Assembly: GCA_937892835.1 (NCBI GenBank)
Contig: CALBHM010000334.1
Span: 1-5,953 of the forward strand
From: an uncultured Ruminococcus sp.
GTDB lineage: Bacteria > Bacillota > Clostridia > Oscillospirales > Acutalibacteraceae
DNA: 5,953 nucleotides
Direction of reading: 5' to 3'
The translations under genes were made by a program, and so were the position numbers. Below, in pieces: positions 1 to 4,862 of this stretch; position 1 is the first letter of the stretch; every line of letters starts with the position of its first letter. The notes below the pieces were generated by a model. It was not told the origin of the DNA. It saw nothing but the letters and a program-made list of their open reading frames with translations, and made no database searches.

Positions 1-1
1 T

Positions 2-196
2 TCTTTCTCCGAGCTTACCGATGCTCGCTCGGCATTGCAAACAGCTCACGATTCGCTGACAGTCGGCGAAAAGAAAAATGTTTCGCTCAAAATTAAATTT
101 ACTCCGGGCAGAATAATCGCCGTTGTTCTTTGCGCTGCGGCATTTACGGTCGGAACCCTTTATTTGAGAAGCAAGCGAAAAGCAACTGAAAATTAA
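2..196 (+). CDS. C-terminal end of a membrane-anchored protein (5' truncated by the window)
   Basis: An open frame runs from the window edge to a TAA at 194-196 and gives about 64 residues. The visible part is a polar segment followed by one hydrophobic helix (IIAVVLCAAAFTVGTLYL) and a basic tail (RSKRKATEN). This is the usual layout of a protein outside the membrane held by a C-terminal anchor with the basic tail in the cytoplasm. Some Clostridia D-Ala-D-Ala carboxypeptidases and other cell-surface proteins end this way, but no catalytic motif is in view, so I assign no function. The next gene starts 56 bp downstream on the same strand with no terminator between, so the two may be co-transcribed. 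Confidence 0.6.
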   Translation, partial: SFSELTDARSALQTAHDSLTVGEKKNVSLKIKFTPGRIIAVVLCAAAFTVGTLYLRSKRKATEN

Positions 197-252
197 GTGA
201 AAAGCGTTTAAAAACCGCTGAAAAAGACGGTTAAAATAGGAGGGGTTAATAC

Positions 253-1845
253 ATGGAAATCAAAGAAAAAATCCGTCTTCCTCGTGCGGATTATCCCGAG
301 CAGGTCGGTATTTCGTCCAAGACAATACATGAGCTTATCGAGGATTTCCGTGCACATAACGTTGAGGTTCACAGTATAATGATTTTGAGGGAGGGCAAGG
401 TTGCCTATGAAACATGGGCAGCTCCATACTCGGCGGATTATCCTCACATGATGTACTCGGTCAGCAAAAGCTTTACCTCAACTGCGGTCGGCTTTGCGAT
501 TGATGAGGGGCTGATGACGCTTGATACCAGGCTCATTGACATTTTTCCGGAGTACAGACCGAAGGTCAAGGATGAGAATTTAGAGAAGCTGAACGTTCAC
601 CATCTTCTCTCCATGCAGTCGGGAAAAAACGTCAGCGTTTTCTCCGACAAATCAAAAAATCATTGGATCAAAGACTATTTTGATTCCGCATGGAAGTTTT
701 CGCCCGGCGACGGACACTGGCAATACATAAGCGAGAATCAATACATGCTCTGTGCAATGCTGACAAGAATAACGGGCATGTCGGTTGTGGAATATCTCAC
801 GCCGAGACTTTTTGAACCGCTTGGAATCGACGTTCCTTTCTGGGAGCACGATGTTGACGGCATTGAAGCAGGAGGCTGGGGACTTTATCTCAAAACCGAA
901 GACCTTGCAAAATTCATGTACTGCTATCAACAGCATGGCATTTTCAACGGCAAACATGTAATTCCCGAAAAATGGACTTATCTCGCACAAAAACAGCAAG
1001 CAAACAATTCGCCGTTCACAACTGTTATCGACAGCCAGTGCGGCTACGGATATTGTTTCTGGCGTTGCGGCGGAATAAACGGATACAGAGCTGACGGAAT
1101 GTTCTCGCAATTCGGAATTGTATCGAACGACGACGACATCATTTACGTCATGACAGCCGGAGAAATAAACGAGCAAAAAACGAGAGACTGCATTTGGCGT
1201 CACTTTGGTAAGCTTATAATTGAGAACGACGGCGAACCGACACCGGAGGTCAAGCCTGAGCTCGGGCCCTTGCCCGATGACCTTGAAGCAAGAGAACACA
1301 GCAGCTTTGAGAAACAGCTCGAGGGCAAAACAATCTCCATGCAGATCAACCCGATACTCAATGCCGCCGGCTTTCCGTTCAGCATGCTTCCGATCCCGAT
1401 AGTTTATATGTCAGGAGACAGAGCCGGCAATGTTGACAACATTGTATTCCGTTTTGATGGCGATACCTGCACAATGACGTGGGACGAGGGCGACGAGCAC
1501 AACACCATTCTTTGCGGAATGGACGGCAAGGCTCGAACGAGCCCGATAACACTTGCAGGAATGAATTTCACGGCATTTTCAACGGCAGCATGGATAGATG
1601 AAAACACAATCGAGGTTCACATGCGTCCCGTCGGCGGAATCTGTATGAGAAAAATTAAGCTCAGCTTCAACGGACACATTGTTACTCTCCGTCCGTCAAG
1701 CCAGATGCCGATAAGTGCAATGGCAGAATCTTTGGCACTTGACGTAGATTCGTTCTTCCCGCCGATACTTCATAAATTCGGGCTGGTTGCTTTTGACCAG
1801 CTTCCGGGAATTATAGACGCACCGATACTTGGAAGGATTAAATAA
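253..1845 (+). CDS. Serine hydrolase, beta-lactamase/penicillin-binding-protein-like (class C fold) with a C-terminal beta-rich domain
   Basis: This 530-residue protein belongs to the beta-lactamase-related serine hydrolase group, which includes class C enzymes, esterases and 6-aminohexanoate-dimer-hydrolase-like amidases. The serine-lysine pair is in YSVSK (Ser69, Lys72). The tyrosine motif is QYISENQY (Tyr158), here YxS rather than the usual YxN. GGWGLYLKTEDLAKF (207-221) and ADGMFSQFGIV (280-290) match the conserved C-terminal part of the fold. The catalytic domain ends near residue 325. The remaining 200 residues look beta-rich and resemble the extra domain of clostridial cytoplasmic serine hydrolases, as far as I recall that group. 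There is no signal peptide, so it is probably cytoplasmic. AGGAGGGG at 238-245, seven bases before the ATG, fixes the start. The substrate cannot be read from sequence, and antibiotic resistance should not be assumed. Confidence 0.9.
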   Translation: MEIKEKIRLPRADYPEQVGISSKTIHELIEDFRAHNVEVHSIMILREGKVAYETWAAPYSADYPHMMYSVSKSFTSTAVGFAIDEGLMTLDTRLIDIFPEYRPKVKDENLEKLNVHHLLSMQSGKNVSVFSDKSKNHWIKDYFDSAWKFSPGDGHWQYISENQYMLCAMLTRITGMSVVEYLTPRLFEPLGIDVPFWEHDVDGIEAGGWGLYLKTEDLAKFMYCYQQHGIFNGKHVIPEKWTYLAQKQQANNSPFTTVIDSQCGYGYCFWRCGGINGYRADGMFSQFGIVSNDDDIIYVMTAGEINEQKTRDCIWRHFGKLIIENDGEPTPEVKPELGPLPDDLEAREHSSFEKQLEGKTISMQINPILNAAGFPFSMLPIPIVYMSGDRAGNVDNIVFRFDGDTCTMTWDEGDEHNTILCGMDGKARTSPITLAGMNFTAFSTAAWIDENTIEVHMRPVGGICMRKIKLSFNGHIVTLRPSSQMPISAMAESLALDVDSFFPPILHKFGLVAFDQLPGIIDAPILGRIK

Positions 1846-1847
1846 TA

Positions 1848-1879
1848 TTGAGAAAATAAAGCTTTGAGAGAATAAAACT
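1848..1879 (+). repeat. Short tandem duplication, 2 x 16 bp
   Basis: TTGAGAAAATAAAGCT (1848-1863) is followed directly by TTGAGAGAATAAAACT (1864-1879), with 14 of 16 positions identical. The repeat fills most of the 64-bp gap between the hydrolase gene and the YhhN-family gene. It is followed by a small inverted repeat GAATAA/TTATTC (1880-1895) just before the ribosome binding site. It probably arose by local slippage, and no function is evident. Confidence 0.5.
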
Positions 1880-1909
1880 GAATAATATTTTATTCGAGGT
1901 GACAACACT

Positions 1910-2725
1910 ATGGATGATAGGCTTTATTATGTTATTTTTGTTTTGTTGCTTATAGCAATGGCGATTGTCATTCCGTTTTTCTTGAAGGCGGAGCAGCCCA
2001 AACCCTGCAAGAAATCGCTTGTTCTGAAACAAACATGTTCAACCATCTTTCTTGCTAATGCACTTATCGCCGGTCTTATCGGAGATTTCACGAGATATGC
2101 GGCGCTGATGTTTGTCGGCCTTTGCTTCTCGTGGCTCGGCGATTATCTGCTTCATGTCCGCCCCGGTTCAGGATTTTTCATCGCAGGACTTTCTTCATTC
2201 CTTGTAGGCCATGTTTTTTATACAATCGCCTATTGCAAAGCTTTCAAAGTTCTTTTTCCATTCGTTCCCCTGTTTACTGTTGCCGAAATAATTATATACA
2301 TAGCTCTCATTGCAGCGGCACTTCTTTCGGCAATATTCATCGTCAAAATTGAGCTTGGTAAGCTGCTCGTTCCCTGTATTCTCTACACGGCAACAATAGC
2401 GGCAATGGTTGTAAAAGCTTTTTCGCTTGCAATAATGATTATGAAATCCGGAAGCTTAGTTGAAGCTCCGATATTTACAGGCATAATGCTTATGCTCGGA
2501 GCATTTCTTTTCATGCTTTCCGACTATACGCTTTCAATTCTCAATTTCAAGCAGGATGTCGCACGGAGCTCTCAGACAGGTAAACATCTGGACCTACTTC
2601 TATGCTCAGATGTTTCTCGGTGTAACGATATTCTTTATTTCAACATAATCAAAAAAAACAGCGGACTGCTTCTTCGCTTTGAAGAATTGCAGTCCGCTTT
2701 TCTTTTTATAAAACAGAATTTGTAA
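1910..2725 (+). CDS. YhhN/TMEM86-family membrane protein (lysoplasmalogenase-like), frameshifted near its 3' end
   Basis: The first 219 residues form a hydrophobic multi-helix protein with YhhN-family signatures: SWLGDYLLH (Gly77-Asp78), FxxGLSSFLVGHVFYTIAY (His101) and LGAFLFMLSDYTL (Asp205). Characterised relatives such as mammalian TMEM86B cleave the vinyl-ether bond of lysoplasmalogen in the membrane, and plasmalogens occur in anaerobic Clostridia, so a similar role is plausible but unproven. GAGGTGA at 1896-1902 precedes the ATG. After Arg219 the frame becomes polar and runs through a terminator hairpin, which is wrong for the family. Removing one base near 2567 restores a hydrophobic end, ALRQVNIWTYFYAQMF and onward, stopping at 2646-2648 for about 245 residues. 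The gene is therefore either a recent pseudogene or carries an assembly error. Confidence 0.85.
   Translation: MDDRLYYVIFVLLLIAMAIVIPFFLKAEQPKPCKKSLVLKQTCSTIFLANALIAGLIGDFTRYAALMFVGLCFSWLGDYLLHVRPGSGFFIAGLSSFLVGHVFYTIAYCKAFKVLFPFVPLFTVAEIIIYIALIAAALLSAIFIVKIELGKLLVPCILYTATIAAMVVKAFSLAIMIMKSGSLVEAPIFTGIMLMLGAFLFMLSDYTLSILNFKQDVARSSQTGKHLDLLLCSDVSRCNDILYFNIIKKNSGLLLRFEELQSAFLFIKQNL
2568..2648 (+). other. Displaced C-terminal coding segment of the YhhN-family gene (shifted frame)
   Basis: Read from GCT at 2568, this segment encodes 26 residues, ALRQVNIWTYFYAQMFLG followed by VTIFFIST, then TAA at 2646-2648. It is a hydrophobic last helix with a YxxAQ-type signature like the end of YhhN proteins. 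The stop lies 11 bases before the terminator stem, the expected position for the end of an operon. Dropping the A at 2567 (CGGAGCT to CGGGCT) joins it cleanly to residue 219 of the upstream frame. Confidence 0.75.
2660..2707 (+). terminator. Strong intrinsic terminator, likely bidirectional
   Basis: AGCGGACTGC (2660-2669) and GCAGTCCGCT (2689-2698) form a perfect 10-bp stem. An inner TTCTTC/GAAGAA pairing (2670-2675 with 2681-2686) extends it with a small bulge. A T-rich run (2698-2707) follows on the + strand, and eight A bases (2651-2658) precede it, giving a U-run for - strand transcripts. It ends the hydrolase-YhhN transcript and backs up the - strand terminator at 2724-2763. Confidence 0.9.
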
Positions 2726-2763
2726 AAACGATGATTATTGGCGTTGTAATAACGGCAATAATC
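2724..2763 (-). terminator. Intrinsic terminator of the - strand RNA
   Basis: On the - strand, GATTATTG (2763-2756) pairs with CAATAATC (2740-2733). After one C-C mismatch, CGTT pairs with AACG around a 5-base loop, so the stem totals 12 pairs. ATCG and then TTTTT (2728-2724) follow. This gives a defined 3' end to the 2724-3183 transcript. Confidence 0.75.
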
Positions 2764-2942
2764 CCCCGGCCTAAACGACAGGGATTCCATGCCTTGCTGC
2801 TTTTGACATGACTTTCCCAAACTCCCCCACAAGGCATATCACCCTGCCCCGACAGCAGATATCAGCCGTCAGCGCATCGGTCGTAACAAGGCTCTGCGCT
2901 AAACAAAACTCTGCTGTCGACTCTTTCTCTTTCGACCGTGAG

Positions 2943-3096
2943 AACCTCTTTCCCAACAGCTCTCACGGTCGAACCCCGTTGTTCATCTCTATTTTCCCAT
3001 TTAGTAACCGCTGATTAACCCGTAGTGATATTCTCTGTTAACAGCAACACCACGCTTTAATCAGCGATTATCCCGATCTTGCAAACCTCTTTCCCA
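2943..3096 (-). repeat. Repeated apical-loop sequence within the ncRNA
   Basis: The RNA-sense 13-mer TGGGAAAGAGGTT occurs exactly at 2955-2943 and 3096-3084. Each copy is preceded by a GCTG-type sequence and lies in the loop closed by a stem (2931-2943/2961-2973 and 3073-3081/3107-3115). The two hairpins have unrelated stems but nearly the same loop. The shorter core GGGAAAG recurs at 3186-3180, 3161-3155 and 2818-2812. Confidence 0.7.
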
Positions 3097-3188
3097 CAGC
3101 AGCTTTCAAGCTCGGTAAAAATCATTTTCATTTCTCTTTTTCTCTGCTATTTTTCTTTCCCTAACGGTCGTATTTTGCACTTTCCCCT

Positions 3189-3197
3189 ATTATATCA
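3189..3197 (-). promoter_or_regulatory. Extended -10 promoter for the ncRNA
   Basis: On the - strand the sequence reads TGATATAAT followed by AGGGGAAAG: a perfect TATAAT with the TGn extension, placing the transcription start near 3182-3185. No good -35 hexamer is seen at 16-18 bp, which an extended -10 can tolerate. Just upstream lies a 5-bp inverted repeat GAAGC/GCTTC (3203-3217). It could be an operator, but it has no U-run to act as a terminator for the gene upstream. Confidence 0.7.
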
Positions 3198-3219
3198 AGT
3201 CCGAAGCAAAACGCTTCTT

Positions 3220-3420
3220 TCATGACACCTTATTCATAACAGCGCACATGCTCATATGTGCATTGTAATTAGCATTTACCATATCTCTTGCCTGTGCAGA
3301 AAGAAGAAAATCCGAGGTCGGATATGATGCTTTAAATGTCTTTCCGCAGCACGGGCATCTCTTAATATACTCCGATCTGGCGATAGGCTTATGTGTTCTT
3401 TTTACAGCAAACAATTTCAT
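3220..3420 (-). CDS. Small C2HC zinc-finger-like protein
   Basis: This 66-residue basic protein has a possible zinc site made of Cys22-x2-Cys25 (in CPCCGKTF) and His55-x3-Cys59 (in HMSMC). The linker of 29 residues is probably mostly helical. Cys24 is a spare cysteine. GGAGGAATAATC directly before the ATG is a strong ribosome binding site and decides the start. The gene has its own promoter (3486-3513) with an array of 11-bp repeats upstream. The ncRNA starts about 37 bp after its stop on the same strand, so read-through could also join the two. Fingers of this size bind nucleic acid or protein; RNA binding here is only a proposal. I do not recognise a named family. Confidence 0.72.
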   Translation of the reverse strand: MKLFAVKRTHKPIARSEYIKRCPCCGKTFKASYPTSDFLLSAQARDMVNANYNAHMSMCAVMNKVS

Positions 3421-3459
3421 GATTATTCCTCCGATTTAAACTTATTTTTCTTTCCGTTC

Positions 3460-3474
3460 GGTTCTCTGTGAACC
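3460..3474 (-). promoter_or_regulatory. 5'-UTR hairpin of the zinc-finger gene
   Basis: On the - strand, GGTTC and GAACC (3474-3470 and 3464-3460) form a 5-bp stem with a 5-base loop. It begins about five bases after the predicted transcription start (near 3479). A hairpin this close to the 5' end often stabilises an mRNA. It does not cover the ribosome binding site at 3421-3432. Confidence 0.4.
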
Positions 3475-3485
3475 TTACAAGCGCT

Positions 3486-3513
3486 ATTATATCACGCAAT
3501 TTTCGCTTGTCTA
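3486..3513 (-). promoter_or_regulatory. Promoter of the zinc-finger gene
   Basis: On the - strand, TAGACA (3513-3508), a 16-bp spacer and TATAAT (3491-3486) with an upstream TGA extension form a good housekeeping promoter. The expected start is near 3479, leaving a leader of about 59 nt. The core TGATATAATAG is identical to that of the ncRNA promoter at 3189-3197, and the -35 is only 4 bp from the repeat array. Confidence 0.75.
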
Positions 3514-3517
3514 TAGG

Positions 3518-3572
3518 TTTAATCCAATCTTAATCAGTTCTTAAGCAAATCTTAATCAAATCTTAAGATTTC
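3518..3572 (-). promoter_or_regulatory. Five tandem 11-bp repeats, probable response-regulator binding array
   Basis: On the + strand the units are TTTAATCCAAT (3518-3528), CTTAATCAGTT (3529-3539), CTTAAGCAAAT (3540-3550), CTTAATCAAAT (3551-3561) and CTTAAGATTTC (3562-3572), with consensus CTTAATCAAAT. The 11-bp period puts every unit on one face of the helix. Direct repeats at this spacing are the known binding pattern of OmpR/PhoB-type regulators, including Pho boxes. The array ends 4 bp upstream of the -35, the position of an activator. Phased A/T tracts may also bend the DNA. The regulator is not encoded in this window. Confidence 0.65.
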
Positions 3573-3607
3573 ATCATTTTCTTAATATTTTTCGCTTTTA
3601 AAAAGAT

Positions 3608-3645
3608 AAAAACGTGCCGGCAGTCTGACGATTGCAACACGTTTT
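3608..3645 (-). terminator. Intrinsic terminator downstream of spoVT
   Basis: On the - strand, AAAACGTG (3645-3638) and CACGTTTT (3616-3609) form an 8-bp stem around a 21-base loop. The T-run is TTTTTA (3612-3607). It lies 21 bp past the spoVT stop and separates spoVT from the repeat array and the zinc-finger gene. Confidence 0.7.
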
Positions 3646-3665
3646 ATGCATAATTTGTTTTAATG

Positions 3666-4199
3666 TTATTGCTCCATTTGCTTGCCGATAAATGAGGCCG
3701 CCACCTGGGCAAGCTTTGTCTCCGTCGGCGAAATTTTGGAGCCGTCGCTCCAAAGAAAAACCACTGCTCCGAGAATGTCTCCGTTACCGATTATCGGCAT
3801 TGCAATAGAAGCCCCGTAGTCGATTCCCTCAATCGGAAAAAGCTGCTTATCTCTGTCCCCCGTGTAAAGCTGTCTTGACTCCATTACACTTTCCAATTCG
3901 GTGCTGATTCGCTTCTCAAGAAAATCCTTTTTTGAAACACCTGCGCAGGAAATCACATGATCTCTGTCGCAAATCAACACCGGTGTGGTAACACTTCTGT
4001 AAAGTACATCGGCAAAATGCTCGGTTACATCGGAAATTTCGCTTATCGGAGAATATTTTTTAAAAATTACGCCGCCCTCCGTGTCGGTGAAAATTTCCAG
4101 CGGTGCGCCCTCTTTGATATGCATGGTACGACGAATCTCCTTTGGGATAACCACACGGCCGAGGTCGTCGATCCGCCTTACAATTCCGGTTGCTTTCAT
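3666..4199 (-). CDS. spoVT: Stage V sporulation protein T, AbrB-family transcriptional regulator
   Basis: The 177-residue length matches SpoVT (178 in Bacillus subtilis). Residues 1 to about 50 are the swapped-hairpin DNA-binding domain with the hallmark MKATGIVRRIDDLGRVVIPK and EIRRTMHIKEGAPLEIF. Residues from about 56 to the end are the GAF-like domain (YGASIAMPIIGNGDILGAVVF). In B. subtilis SpoVT is a tetramer that activates or represses sigma-G genes in the forespore and affects spore coat and germination; the same role is likely here. GAGGAG upstream of the ATG supports the start. The B. subtilis neighbours mfd and spoVB are absent. It is transcribed divergently from the gene at 4347, with 147 bp between the starts. 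Confidence 0.95.
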   Translation of the reverse strand: MKATGIVRRIDDLGRVVIPKEIRRTMHIKEGAPLEIFTDTEGGVIFKKYSPISEISDVTEHFADVLYRSVTTPVLICDRDHVISCAGVSKKDFLEKRISTELESVMESRQLYTGDRDKQLFPIEGIDYGASIAMPIIGNGDILGAVVFLWSDGSKISPTETKLAQVAASFIGKQMEQ

Positions 4200-4253
4200 A
4201 TATAAAACTCCTCTTTAATGACCGCTTGTCGGTCGGTTTATCGTTTGCAAAAA

Positions 4254-4282
4254 TAGTGTTTGCCTTATTTTATTTTTTATGC
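4254..4282 (-). promoter_or_regulatory. Possible forespore (sigma-G/F-like) promoter for spoVT
   Basis: On the - strand, GCATA (4282-4278) fits the sigma-G/F -35 (GHATR). After 17 bp, AACACTA (4260-4254) matches the sigma-G -10 (CATACTA) at 5 of 7 positions. The start would fall near 4247, leaving a leader of about 48 nt. B. subtilis spoVT is sigma-G dependent, so the assignment fits. A TATAAT at 4289-4284 lacks a good -35 partner. Confidence 0.35.
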
Positions 4283-4290
4283 CATTATAA

Positions 4291-4319
4291 TTGCAAAAAA
4301 GACGATAAAGAGTTATAAT
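4291..4319 (+). promoter_or_regulatory. Promoter for the ADP-ribosyltransferase-fold gene
   Basis: TTGCAA (4291-4296), a 17-bp spacer and TATAAT (4314-4319) give a start near 4326. This excludes translation from an upstream in-frame ATG at 4260 and supports the ATG at 4347. The element overlaps the region upstream of spoVT, so the divergent promoters may interfere with each other. Confidence 0.55.
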
Positions 4320-4346
4320 ATAGAAAATTTTTTTGGAAGTGTGAAA

Positions 4347-4862
4347 ATGAAGCCTTGTTTTTCTACCTTTTACAGTCGTTTGCCCGGCGGCTATCGGTTC
4401 AATGACCTTGTAAAATGCGCTTCGGCTTATTTAAAACATCCGCAGACCTTCCCGGGTTTCATTTTTCTTTTTTCATTGCGTCACTTTATCCTGGGTGGCG
4501 GTCACGGAATTATCATTCCGCAGGGTAACACAGTAATTCCCGATTTCCTTTACCACGTTACTCTCGAATCAAGTCTTGAGAATATTTCCAAAGACGGTAT
4601 CGTTCCCGCATCCGACGTTGTTTTTCTTACAGACAGCATTCAAGACCTTAAGGATTATCTTGAATGGAAACAGTTTTCTCCCGAAAACTCGGATAGGATA
4701 TTTCTATTGACCGTTGATACAAATCTTTGCCGTGAACACGGAATTAATATTTACAAAATAACCCGTCGTCGGGAATTTATTGCTCAAAGCGTCCCTCCCG
4801 AGGCGATCGTCGCCTGCGAGAATTTTCAAGAACGGCTTGCCTCAAATCGTCACGATAATTAA
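4347..4862 (+). CDS. Small protein with a possible ADP-ribosyltransferase-like (KptA/DarT-like) domain
   Basis: The protein is 171 residues. The C-terminal 105 resemble small ADP-ribosyltransferase-fold proteins: LYHVT (His70, Thr72), a following INxxG-type turn ending at Gly84 (ISKDGIVPAS), VVFLTD (91-96), a beta strand RIFLLTVD (117-124) and REFIAQSVPPEAI (Glu143). In the Tpt1/KptA and DarT families, an H-x-T near the start and a Glu before VP-x-E-A/I play NAD-binding and catalytic roles. The assignment is by eye and unproven. The N-terminal 65 residues are unlike the family and include a hydrophobic stretch (37-50). The start follows from the promoter at 4291-4319 and GGAAG at 4335-4339; there is no later methionine. 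No macrodomain (DarG-like) antitoxin gene is nearby. Confidence 0.6.
   Translation: MKPCFSTFYSRLPGGYRFNDLVKCASAYLKHPQTFPGFIFLFSLRHFILGGGHGIIIPQGNTVIPDFLYHVTLESSLENISKDGIVPASDVVFLTDSIQDLKDYLEWKQFSPENSDRIFLLTVDTNLCREHGINIYKITRRREFIAQSVPPEAIVACENFQERLASNRHDN

Larger units (their letters stand above)
2724..3183 (-). ncRNA. Candidate large structured noncoding RNA (about 460 nt)
   Basis: No credible coding frame fills this stretch: the open frames in it are short, overlap on both strands and lack ribosome binding sites. On the - strand it begins after an extended -10 promoter (3189-3197) and ends at an intrinsic terminator. Long helices are visible: 13 bp perfect (2931-2943 with 2961-2973), 10 bp (3009-3018 with 3057-3066, enclosing CGTGGTG/CACTACG with one G-U), 10 bp (2850-2859 with 2910-2919, enclosing AGCGCA/TGCGCT), 8 bp (2789-2796 with 2830-2837, inside GGCAGGG/CCCTGTC), and 8 of 9 pairs (3073-3081 with 3107-3115). 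GGGAAAG occurs five times. Between 3117 and 3180 it is purine-rich and poorly paired. RNase P RNA, tmRNA and SRP RNA signatures are absent. Size and ornateness recall OLE, ROOL or GOLLD, but I cannot assign a family. Confidence 0.65.

Noticed and set aside
213..232. Terminator between the first partial gene and the serine hydrolase (AACCG/CGGTT)
   Set aside because: The stem is only 5 bp with a 10-base loop and no T-run follows.
652..1299. A 215-residue open frame antisense to the serine hydrolase
   Set aside because: It is a shadow of a clearly real gene, has no family resemblance and no ribosome binding site.
2122..2352. A 76-residue + strand frame inside the YhhN-family gene
   Set aside because: It overlaps strong membrane-helix coding in another frame; its residues are a shadow rich in Arg, Ser and Cys.
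2771..2956. A 61-residue - strand open frame inside the RNA region
   Set aside because: It starts at TTG without a ribosome binding site, crosses several perfect RNA helices and resembles no protein family.
2966..2984. tRNA-like T-arm (GGTTCGA within a 4-bp stem)
   Set aside because: There is no acceptor stem, anticodon arm or D-arm around it, and it competes with the perfect 13-bp helix at 2931-2973.
2808..3014. A 68-residue + strand open frame in the same region
   Set aside because: It has no ribosome binding site or + strand promoter, sits just after a + strand terminator and overlaps the structured RNA in antisense.
2724..3183. RNase P RNA, tmRNA or SRP RNA as the identity of the noncoding region
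   Set aside because: GGGAAAGT and GGTTCGA occur, but the RNase P core (GAGGAAAGTCC and ACAGAAA), the tmRNA ends with a tag frame, and the SRP GGAA-tetraloop hairpin are not found in the right arrangement.
3518..3572. CRISPR-like or satellite repeat
   Set aside because: The units are contiguous 11-mers without spacers and sit at an activator position before a promoter, so a regulator site explains them better.
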